Assembly (NCBI GenBank): GCA_036785325.1
Contig: JAXIVH010000037.1
Location: forward strand, 3,404,689-3,468,688
DNA length: 64,000 nucleotides
Reading direction: 5' to 3'
Origin: Urophycis tenuis
Taxonomy: Eukaryota > Chordata > Actinopteri > Gadiformes > Phycidae
Each line of letters begins with the position of its first letter. The stretch's first letter is position 1. Of the stretch, positions 1-7,384 are shown piece by piece. The notes beneath the pieces are model-generated. The model was not told where the DNA came from, did not search any database, and saw only the letters and a list, made by a program, of their open reading frames with translations. The position numbers and the translations under genes are program-made.

Positions 1-577
1 CGGCTGAGATTGGGGTTAAGGTTAGGGTTGAGGTTAGGGTTAGTGTTATGGATAAGGTTAGGTTAAGTGTTAGGGCCAAGGTTAGGGTTAAGGTTATGGT
101 TAAGATTAGGGTTAGGGCTAGAATTAGGGTTAGGGCTAAGGTTAGGGTTAGGGTTATGGCTGAGGTTAGGGTTAAGGTTAGGTTTGAGGTTAGTGTTAAG
201 GTAAGGGCCAAGGTTAGGGTTAGGGTTAAGGTTAGGGTTAGGGCTAAGGTTAGGGTTAGGGTTATGGCTGAGGCTAGGGTTAGGGCTAAAGTTAGGGCAA
301 AGGTTAGAGTTAGGGTTAGCGTTAGAGTTAGGGTAGGGTTAGTGTTGGAGGTTAGGGTAGGCTTAGGGTTAGAGTTAGAGTAGGGGTTAGGGTTAGAGTT
401 AGAGTAGGGGTTAGGGTTAGTGTTAAGGCTAAGGTTAGGGGTTGAGGTTAGTGTTAAGATTAGGGCCAAGGTAAGGGTTAGTGTTAGGGTTGAGTTAGGG
501 TTAGGGCTAAGGTTAGGCCTATGGTTAGGGTTGGGGTTGAGGTTATCCCTAGGGTTAGAGTTAGAGCTAGAGATTGA
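1..577 (+). repeat. Telomere-like tract, U0 (partial)
   Basis: Degenerate TTAGGG-type hexamers of the alpha family (GTTAAGGTAAGGGCC near 196 and GCTAAGGTTAGGG near 243). The left end is cut by the window. Confidence 0.95.
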
Positions 578-1898
578 GTAAGGTAGAGTCAAGGTGAGAC
601 AGTCTGTACGGACTGAACTCACCCCCGCCGGATCGGGCTAGTACACTCTATCTCCCACAACTCCCTCATTTCCATGAGGGAAGACAGGGGAGAAGAGATG
701 GGAGGAGTATATATATTTAATATATTTTTTTTTAGTAAATAAATACATCGAGAGACTCACAGCTGGAGTGGGTTTTAATCTTTGTATTCAAGGTTGTTCC
801 TCCTCTTTTGATTCCTCGCTGGTGGTGCGTCGTCTCCACCTAGTGGTCGTTTTGTGAAGAAGAGTTATAGAAATAGAAATAGAAATACTCTATTGTTCCC
901 AGGTTGGGAAATTGCATTAATAGGTAAGTAATAATAATAATAATAGGTAATTGCAATAGTTGGTAAGGTAATCTATATTTAATTTATTTATTTATATTTG
1001 TATATTTATTTAGTCTATTTATTTATTCATTTTTGTTTATTTATTTATTTAGATAAAGAGGATCACAGCTGGAGTGAGTTTTTAGTCTTTGTGTTAAAGG
1101 CTGGTTGCCTTCTTTTGATTCTTCAGTGGTGGTCCATCGCCTCCATCTAGTGGTCGTTTTGTGAATAACAGTTGGTAAGGTAATATAAATGGGTTGTGTA
1201 GAGAGCCCGTTCTTTCGATGGCCCTGGCTCGGTTAGGTTCGTTAGAGTTATCTCGATGACCCCCCCCCCACCTCATCCAACGACTCGGTAGTTGAATAGG
1301 GGATCAAAGGCAGTTGCACTCGCCAATATCTAGTCATCCGCAGCTCTCTTTTCCCATATTACCAAGAATGAAGTAAAACGAAATGGTTATCTGTCTTGTT
1401 GTGATATAACCGCTGATTTGGAGATATAGACTTGTTTTTCCTTTTCCCAAAGGTTTTCTTTGTTCCAAGATGAAGGTCAATCTAGTTTGATTGAAGGTAC
1501 TTCCAATGCATTGGTATATTTACTTATTTGAATAAAGACGAGTCACAGCTGGAGTGAGACTTTTCTTTTCCATTTCTATTTGAGTATAAACGTGCTATCG
1601 AAATATTAGGACACGTCATCAGTAGTGGACCCTGGGATCATAGAGTGTTTCTGGCCATTGTCACTATACACCCTCACCCAAGGGAGGCCCCCCCGAGAGT
1701 GATCAATTCTCAAGGTGTGTCGTTTCCGAAATGGAATTGGTATTGGGTTTAAGCTTTTTCAAGGAGTGATCATTTGTTGAGGTAACGTCGAGGTAAGTAA
1801 AGGTAAGTAAAACACTTTTTAGGATACATTGTTTTGGTTATGGAGAGGAGGGGGCACATACTTACCCCCTGACCAGCACAAACCAGTTGTTAACACCG
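1..1898 (+). repeat. Unit U0 (partial, class L)
   Basis: The window opens inside its telomere-like tract (1-577). The 101 bp hairpin segment is at 604-704 and CTCF-like cores are at 833-846 and 1140-1153. It is a mosaic: the AT-rich region at 708-1000 matches U5, while the ten-C run at 1260-1269 and everything downstream matches U6 and U7. The 11-unit rule predicts class M here, so higher-order phase is broken at the left edge. At 1643 it has the AGAGTGT variant otherwise seen in U10 and U21. Confidence 0.95.
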
Positions 1899-2235
1899 CT
1901 AGGTAGCCCTGGTTTGGCCAATCAGGGCCGGAGCTTGGTTCTTGTCCTCTGTTGGGTCCAGATGAACTAGCAGAAAACTGGGGTCACGAAGGACCGAGGC
2001 CAGCCGTGACAAAGCACTGCCTCCACGGTCCCCCAATGCAGCTATCCTCAGCGATGGGTGTCCAGACCTAGGAAAGACCAAGACCAGCCCCGACCAGCGG
2101 TGCCTTCCCAGTCGGTCCCAGGGTAGGAAAGGCCAAGGCCAGCCGCGACTAAGCACTGCCTCCCTGGCCCCTCCAGGACCCCATGCCGAACAGCCTGTTA
2201 ATAACAATTCCTGTGCCCCATACACCGCGCGACTA
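1845..2235 (+). repeat. GC-rich block with three-copy minisatellite (reference U1)
   Basis: This is the only clearly GC-rich part of the unit and it occurs in all 25 places where it is visible. It contains three related segments starting GAAGGACCGAGGCCAGCC (1988), GGAAAGACCAAGACCAGCC (2071) and GGAAAGGCCAAGGCCAGCC (2126). Copies two and three are 55 bp apart. The first is 83 bp because of a 28 bp insertion. The block lies 200-500 bp upstream of the telomere-like tract, the position a promoter of rightward transcription would take. A 108-codon frame open on the - strand (1899-2225) is discussed under rejected items. Confidence 0.85.
1916..1925 (+). promoter_or_regulatory. CCAAT box (NF-Y-type) GGCCAATCAG
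   Basis: GGCCAATCAG fits the NF-Y consensus RRCCAATSR fully. It sits at the left edge of the GC-rich block in every unit, 17 bases into each unit as numbered here. NF-Y binds such boxes in TATA-less, GC-rich animal promoters. Occupancy here is inference. Confidence 0.5.
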
Positions 2236-2420
2236 CAGAGATTGTGTAGGAAGTTGACCTTAGAGAAGACTCAATGGCTTACTTTCCTCACCCAAAACAA
2301 CAATTTCTTGGGGTAGTCTATTCTCGCCGTAGGTACTTCGGTAATGGGTTTTTTTGTGAAAAGTTTTCCGGATGAAATGCATGCTGGGTAATTGTCTTCT
2401 TCCTCCAATATGTCAAGTGT
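2236..2420. other. Spacer between GC block and telomere-like tract
   Basis: This 185 bp non-repetitive stretch is conserved in every unit. It holds a T run near 2349 (GGG plus seven T or GG plus eight T, depending on the unit) and the ZNF143-like site. No gene is seen. Confidence 0.8.
2374..2395 (-). promoter_or_regulatory. ZNF143/Staf-like binding site
   Basis: On the - strand it reads ACAATTACCCAGCATGCATT, close to the Staf/ZNF143 element of vertebrate snRNA-type and TATA-less promoters (ACTACAATTCCCAGCATGC core). The CCCAGCATGCA core is intact. It occurs in every complete unit at a constant position, about 25 bp before the telomere-like tract, and survives in all three size classes. Confidence 0.5.
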
Positions 2421-2495
2421 AGGTTAAGGTTAGGGTAGATTTAGGGGTAGAGTTAGCAGTTAACCTTAACGTTAGGTTTGAAGTAAATGGGAGGG
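2421..2495 (+). repeat. Left margin of telomere-like tract with inverted motif
   Basis: G-strand hexamer variants at 2421-2456 are followed by a short C-strand stretch, GTTAACCTTAAC (2459-2470). The G strand then resumes at GTTAGG (2471). A micro-inversion or head-to-head junction would explain it. It is kept in all units. Confidence 0.7.
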
Positions 2496-2631
2496 GTTGC
2501 GGTTAGGGTTAAGGTTAGGGCTGAGGTTAGGGTTAGGTATAAGGTTACGGTTTAGGGTTAAGGTTAGGGTTAAGGTTAGGGTTACGGTTAGGGCTAAGGT
2601 TAGGGCTAAGGTTAGAGTAAGGGTTAGGGTT

Positions 2632-2701
2632 AGCGTTACGGTTAGGGTAAGGTTAGGGTTAGGGTTAGCGTTACGGTTAGGGTAAGGTTAGGGTTAGGGT
2701 T
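2632..2701 (+). repeat. 35 bp tandem duplication inside U1 tract
   Basis: Bases 2632-2666 are repeated exactly at 2667-2701 (each begins AGCGTTACGG). No other unit has it. It accounts for the 35 bp by which U1 exceeds U12. Confidence 0.95.
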
Positions 2702-3416
2702 AGAGGTTAGGGGTTAGGGGTTAGGGTTAAGATGAGGGCTGAGGTTAGGGTTAAGGTTAGGGCTGAGGTTAGGGTTAGGTTTAAGGTTAGGGATAAGGAT
2801 AGGGTTGGGGTTACGGCTGAGATTGGGGTTAAGGTTAGGGTTGAGGTTAGGGTTAGTGTTATGGATAAGGTTAGGTTAAGTGTTAGGGCCAAGGTTAGGG
2901 TTAAGGTTATGGTTAAGATTAGGGTTAGGGCTAGAATTAGGGTTAGGGCTAAGGTTAGGGTTAGGGTTATGGCTGAGGTTAGGGTTAAGGTTAGGTTTGA
3001 GGTTAGTGTTAAGGTTAGGGCCAAGGTTAGGGTTAGGGTTAAGGTTAGGGTTAGGGCTAAGGTAAGGGTTAGGGTTATGGCTGAGGCTAGGGTTAGGGCT
3101 AAAGTTAGGGCAAAGGTTAGAGTTAGGGTTAGCGTTAGAGTTAGGGTAGGGTTAGTGTTGGAGGTTAGGGTAGGCTTAGGGTTAGAGTTAGAGTAGGGGT
3201 TAGGGTTAGAGTTAGAGTAGGGGTTAGGGTTAGTGTTAAGGCTAAGGTTAGGGGTTGAGGTTAGTGTTAAGATTAGGGCCAAGGTAAGGGTTAGTGTTAG
3301 GGTTGAGTTAGGGTTAGGGCTAAGGTTAGGCCTATGGTTAGGGTTGGGGTTGAGGTTATCCCTAGGGTTAGAGTTAGAGCTAGAGATTGAGGAAGGTAGG
3401 TTCAAGGTGAGACAGT

Positions 3417-3517
3417 CTGTACGGACTGAACTCACCCCCGCCGGATCGGGCTAGTACACTCTATCTCCCCCAACTCCCTCATTTCCATGAGGGAAGACAG
3501 GGGAGAAGAGATGGGAG
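3417..3517 (+). other. 101 bp segment present only in class L, with two hairpins
   Basis: The segment lies between GACAGT and GAGTATAT. Class M units join these two directly (for example 6192/6193), with no shared base at the break. It contains a perfect 8 bp stem with a 4-base loop, TCCCTCAT-TTCC-ATGAGGGA (3475-3494). At its left edge is a 5 bp stem, CAGTC-TGTACG-GACTG (3413-3428). It could be an insertion in L or a deletion in M. No target-site duplication is visible, which favours deletion. Confidence 0.85.
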
Positions 3518-3550
3518 GAGTATATATATTTAATATATATTTTTTTAGTT
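3518..3550. other. AT-rich TATA-like stretch
   Basis: A TATATATATTTAATATAT-like run and a T run follow the 101 bp segment. Length varies by a base or two between units. It is present in L and M, absent in S. Confidence 0.7.
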
Positions 3551-3678
3551 AATAAATACATCGAGAGACTCACAGCTGGAGTGGGTTTTAATCTTTGTAT
3601 TCAAGGTTGTTCCTCCTCTTTTGATTCCTCGCTGGTGGTGCGTCGTCTCCACCTAGTGGTCGTTTTGTGAAGAAGAGT
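3551..3678 (+). repeat. CTCF-like module, copy A (reference U1)
   Basis: It starts with an AATAAA-containing A-rich stretch and CTCACAGCTGGAGTG and ends with TAGTGGTCGTTTTGTGAAG. It is clearly related to copy B 307 bp downstream, with shared blocks CACAGCTGGAGTG, CTTTTGATTC and TAGTGGTCGTTTTGTGAA. Relative to B, about 100 bp of microsatellite is inserted before the shared AGTTGGTAAGGTAAT end. This arose by a duplication older than the array. Confidence 0.8.
3646..3659 (-). promoter_or_regulatory. CTCF-like core A
   Basis: The - strand reads CCACTAGGTGGAGA. Against the CTCF core CCASYAGRKGGCRS this is 12 of 14, with A in place of the C after GGTGG. Binding is inference. The same core is at 833, 6321, 13243, 16011, 18798, 21585, 24259, 29007, 31783, 34458, 41387, 44155, 46942, 49729, 52403, 57151, 59927 and 62601. 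Confidence 0.45.
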
Positions 3679-3680
3679 TA

Positions 3681-3866
3681 TAGAAATAGAAATAGAAATA
3701 CTCTATTGTTCCCAGGTTGGGAAATTGCATTAATAGGTAAGTAATAATAATAATAATAGGTAATTGCAATAGTTGGTAAGGTAATCTATATTTGATTTAT
3801 TTATTTATATTTGTATATTTATTTAGTCTATTTATTTATTCATTTTTGTTTATTTATTTATTTAGA
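3681..3866 (+). repeat. AT-rich microsatellite region between the CTCF-like modules
   Basis: Contains AGAAAT repeats (3681-3700), a TAA run (3742-3758; 9 bp longer with an internal CAA in U6, U7, U17, U18) and an imperfect ATTT run (3791-3866). It also includes TAGGTAAGTAAT, a perfect donor-splice-like motif. No gene is seen. Confidence 0.85.
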
Positions 3867-3998
3867 TAAAGAGGATCACAGCTGGAGTGAGTTTTTAGTC
3901 TTTGTGTTAAAGGCTGGTTGCCTTCTTTTGATTCTTCAGTGGTGGTCCATCGCCTCCATCTAGTGGTCGTTTTGTGAATAACAGTTGGTAAGGTAATA
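3866..3998 (+). repeat. CTCF-like module, copy B (reference U1)
   Basis: Second copy of the 135 bp module, without the microsatellite insertion. A pyrimidine tract ending in CAG (CCTTCTTTTGATTCTTCAG, ending at 3939) resembles a splice acceptor on the + strand. Confidence 0.8.
3953..3966 (-). promoter_or_regulatory. CTCF-like core B
   Basis: The - strand reads CCACTAGATGGAGG, 13 of 14 to CCASYAGRKGGCRS (A replaces the C after GATGG). Same orientation as core A. Further copies are at 1140, 6628, 13550, 16327, 19114, 21892, 24566, 29314, 32090, 34765, 41694, 44471, 47258, 50036, 52710, 57458, 60234 and 62908. Confidence 0.5.
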
Positions 3999-4005
3999 TA
4001 AATGG

Positions 4006-4340
4006 GTTGTGTAGAGAGCCCGTTCTTTCGATGGCCCTGGCTCGGTTAGGTTCGTTAGAGTTATCTCGATGACCCCCCCCACCTCATCCAACGACTCGGT
4101 AGTTGAATAGGGGATCAAAGGCAGTTGCACTCGCCAATATCTAGTCATCCGCAGCTCTCTTTTCCCATATTACCAAGAATGAAGTAAAACGAAATGGTTA
4201 TCTGTCTTGTTGTGATATAACCGCTGATTTGGAGATATAGACTTGTTTTTCCTTTTCCCAAAGGTTTTCTTTGTTCCAAGATGGAGGTCAATCTAGTTTG
4301 ATTGAAGGTACTTCCAATGCATTGGTATATTTACTTATTT
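4006..4340. other. Non-repetitive stretch, first part
   Basis: Contains a C run of eight (ten in U0, U6, U7, U17, U18) at GATGAC(C)n. A 62-codon frame is open on the - strand here, but it changes frame with the C-run length, arguing against coding. The first bases, up to AGG before TTCGTTAG, are the right end of the S deletion. Confidence 0.75.
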
Positions 4341-4385
4341 GAATAAAGACGAGTCACAGCTGGAGTGAGACTTTTCTTTTCCATT
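4341..4385 (+). repeat. Partial third copy of the module (C)
   Basis: AATAAAGACGAGTCACAGCTGGAGTGAG matches the start of modules A and B (shared CACAGCTGGAGTG at 3571, 3877 and 4355), then diverges. It has no CTCF-like core and is kept in S units. Confidence 0.7.
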
Positions 4386-4680
4386 TCTATTTGAGTATAA
4401 ACGTGCTATCGAAATATTAGGACACGTCATCAGTAGTGGACCCTGGGATCATAGGGTGTTTCTGGCCATTGTCACTATACACCCTCACCCAAGGGAGGCC
4501 CCCCCGAGAGTGATCAATTCTCAAGGTGTGTCGTTTCCGAAATGGAATTGGTATTGGGTTTAAGCTTTTTCAAGGAGTGATCATTTGTTGAGGTAACGTC
4601 GAGGTAAGTAAAGGTAAGTAAAACACTTTTTAGGATACATTGTTTTGGTTATGGAGAGGAGGGGGCACATACTTACCCCC
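4386..4680. other. Non-repetitive stretch leading to the next GC block
   Basis: Contains an inverted repeat AGGGTGT...ACACCCT with a loop of about 19 bases near 4455-4487. Near its right end is a tandem AGGTAAGTAA AGGTAAGTAA (4601-4620; same in U0 at 1791-1810), which forms two perfect donor-splice-like motifs. On the - strand GGGGTAAGTATG is a third donor-like motif, just before the GC block. No gene is seen. Confidence 0.7.
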
Positions 4681-4709
4681 TGACCAGCACAAACCAGTTG
4701 TTAACACCG

Positions 4710-7384
4710 CTAGGTAGCCCTGGTTTGGCCAATCAGGGCCGGAGCTTGGTTCTTGTCCTCTGTTGGGTCCAGATGAACTAGCAGAAAACTGGGGTCACGA
4801 AGGACCGAGGCCAGCCGTGACAAAGCACTGCCTCCACGGTCCCCCAATGCAGCTATCCTCAGCGATGGGTGTCCAGACCTAGGAAAGACCAAGACCAGCC
4901 CCGACCAGCGGTGCCTTCCCAGTCGGTCCCAGGGTAGGAAAAGCCAAGGCCAGCCGCGACTAAGCACTGCCTCCCTGGCCCCTCCAGGACCCCATGCCGA
5001 ACAGCCTGTTAATAACAATTCCTGTGCCCCATACACCGCGCGACTACAGAGATTGTGTAGGAAGTTGACCTTAGAGAAGACTCAATGGCTTACTTTCCTC
5101 ACCCAAAACAACAATTTCTTGGGGTAGTCTATTCTCGCCGTAGGTACTTCGGTAATGGGTTTTTTTGTGAAAAGTTTTCCGGATGAAATGCATGCTGGGT
5201 AATTGTCTTCTTCCTCCAATATGTCAAGTGTAGGTTAAGGTTAGGGTAGATTTAGGGGTAGAGTTAGCAGTTAACCTTAACGTTAGGTTTGAAGTAAATG
5301 GGAGGGGTTGCGGTTAGGGTTAAGGTTAGGGCTGAGGTTAGGGTTAGGTATAAGGTTACGGTTTAGGGTTAAGGTTAGGGTTAAGGTTAGGGTTACGGTT
5401 AGGGCTAAGGTTAGGGCTAAGGTTAGAGTAAGGGTTAGGGTTAGCGTTACGGTTAGGGTAAGGTTAGGGTTAGGGTTAGAGGTTAGGGGTTAGGGGTTAG
5501 GGTTAAGATGAGGGCTGAGGTTAGGGTTAAGGTTAGGGCTGAGGTTAGGGTTAGGTTTAAGGTTAGGGATAAGGATAGGGTTGGGGTTACGGCTGAGATT
5601 GGGGTTAAGGTTAGGGTTGAGGTTAGGGTTAGTGTTATGGATAAGGTTAGGTTAAGTGTTAGGGCCAAGGTTAGGGTTAAGGTTATGGTTAAGATTAGGG
5701 TTAGGGCTAGAATTAGGGTTAGGGCTAAGGTTAGGGTTAGGGTTATGGCTGAGGTTAGGGTTAAGGTTAGGTTTGAGGTTAGTGTTAAGGTTAGGGCCAA
5801 GGTTAGGGTTAGGGTTAAGGTTAGGGTTAGGGCTAAGGTAAGGGTTAGGGTTATGGCTGAGGCTAGGGTTAGGGCTAAAGTTAGGGCAAAGGTTAGAGTT
5901 AGGGTTAGCGTTAGAGTTAGGGTAGGGTTAGTGTTGGAGGTTAGGGTAGGCTTAGGGTTAGAGTTAGAGTAGGGGTTAGGGTTAGAGTTAGAGTAGGGGT
6001 TAGGGTTAGTGTTAAGGCTAAGGTTAGGGGTTGAGGTTAGTGTTAAGATTAGGGCCAAGGTAAGGGTTAGTGTTAGGGTTGAGTTAGGGTTAGGGCTAAG
6101 GTTAGGCCTATGGTTAGGGTTGGGGTTGAGGTTATCCCTAGGGTTAGAGTTAGAGCTAGAGATTGAGGAAGGTAGAGTCAAGGTGAGACAGTGAGTATAT
6201 ATATTTAATATATTTTTTTTTAGTAAATAAATACATCGAGAGACTCACAGCTGGAGTGGGTTTTAATCTTTGTATTCAAGGTTGTTCCTCCTCTTTTGAT
6301 TCCTCGCTGGTGGTGCGTCGTCTCCACCTAGTGGTCGTTTTGTGAAGAAGAGTTATAGAAATAGAAATAGAAATACTCTATTGTTCCCAGGTTGGGAAAT
6401 TGCATTAATAGGTAAGTAATAATAATAATAATAGGTAATTGCAATAGTTGGTAAGGTAATCTATATTTAATTTATTTATTTATATTTGTATATTTATTTA
6501 GTCTATTTATTTATTCATTTTTGTTTATTTATTTATTTAGATAAAGAGGATCACAGCTGGAGTGAGTTTTTAGTCTTTGTGTTAAAGGCTGGTTGCCTTC
6601 TTTTGATTCTTCAGTGGTGGTCCATCGCCTCCATCTAGTGGTCGTTTTGTGAATAACAGTTGGTAAGGTAATATAAATGGGTTGTGTAGAGAGCCCGTTC
6701 TTTCGATGGCCCTGGCTCGGTTAGGTTCGTTAGAGTTATCTCGATGACCCCCCCCACCTCATCCAACGACTCGGTAGTTGAATAGGGGATCAAAGGCAGT
6801 TGCACTCGCCAATATCTAGTCATCCGCAGCTCTCTTTTCCCATATTACCAAGAATGAAGTAAAACGAAATGGTTATCTGTCTTGTTGTGATATAACCGCT
6901 GATTTGGAGATATAGACTTGTTTTTCCTTTTCCCAAAGGTTTTCTTTGTTCCAAGATGGAGGTCAATCTAGTTTGATTGAAGGTACTTCCAATGCATTGG
7001 TATATTTACTTATTTGAATAAAGACGAGTCACAGCTGGAGTGAGACTTTTCTTTTCCATTTCTATTTGAGTATAAACGTGCTATCGAAATATTAGGACAC
7101 GTCATCAGTAGTGGACCCTGGGATCATAGGGTGTTTCTGGCCATTGTCACTATACACCCTCACCCAAGGGAGGCCCCCCCGAGAGTGATCAATTCTCAAG
7201 GTGTGTCGTTTCCGAAATGGAATTGGTATTGGGTTTAAGCTTTTTCAAGGAGTGATCATTTGTTGAGGTAACGTCGAGGTAAGTAAAGGTAAGTAAAACA
7301 CTTTTTAGGATACATTGTTTTGGTTATGGAGAGGAGGGGGCACATACTTACCCCCTGACCAGCACAAACCAGTTGTTAACACCG
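4710..7384 (+). repeat. Unit U2 (class M, 2675 bp)
   Basis: It lacks the 101 bp hairpin segment, with the join at 6192/6193. CTCF-like cores are at 6321-6334 and 6628-6641. A private G-to-A change in the GC block at 4942 is shared only with U13. Confidence 0.97.
5232..6166 (+). repeat. Telomere-like tract, U2
   Basis: Beta family, 935 bp. Same hexamer order as U1 without the 35 bp duplication. Confidence 0.97.

Larger units (their letters stand above)
2421..3390 (+). repeat. Telomere-like tract, U1
   Basis: About 970 bp of hexamers: GTTAGG, GTTAAG, GCTAAG, GCTGAG, GTTACG and similar. I see no run of more than two or three perfect TTAGGG copies. From 2732 the hexamer phase holds for over 460 bp without a net shift, which is why long open frames appear on both strands. 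GGGG-TTA-GGGG-TTA-GGG at 2709-2727 is the best G-quadruplex candidate. Tract order is fixed among units, so variants act as a barcode. Confidence 0.97.
1899..4709 (+). repeat. Unit U1 (class L, 2811 bp)
   Basis: This is the longest unit because of a 35 bp tandem duplication at 2632-2701. CTCF-like cores are at 3646-3659 and 3953-3966. Its left part carries U8-type variants (GGTTAGAGTAAGG at 2608). Its right end has the TTTTTCAAGG form of U12 near 4566 instead of the U8 form. It is used here as the reference for sub-features. Confidence 0.97.

Noticed and set aside
1858..1870. ATACTTACC, the 5' end sequence of U1 snRNA
   Set aside because: Only the first nine bases match. The following sequence has no U1 stem-loops or Sm site. 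It is better read as a donor-splice-like motif on the - strand.
1899..2225. 108-codon - strand open frame in the GC-rich block, in all 25 copies
   Set aside because: No recognisable domain, and it overlaps a minisatellite and promoter-like motifs. Its conservation equals that of the surrounding DNA and so reflects array homogenisation. The one substitution seen (U2, U13) changes a residue.
2707..3435. Long open frames on both strands of the telomere-like tracts (61-242 codons)
   Set aside because: They are six-base-period low-complexity translations (VR/VK, GL/RL, LT/NP) and overlap each other on both strands. Not annotated as genes; kept only as a finding.
3441..3470. Weak resemblance of GGATCGGGCTAGTAC to the 3' half of 5S rRNA
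   Set aside because: About 15 bases only, with no internal promoter boxes in correct spacing.
3960..4148. 60-62 codon - strand frames across the C run
   Set aside because: The encoded protein changes completely when the C run is eight or ten long, and no family is recognised.
4455..4487. AGGGTGT...ACACCCT inverted repeat as a terminator or RNA gene
   Set aside because: Only 7 bp of stem with a 19-base loop, and U0, U10 and U21 carry a mismatch without compensation.
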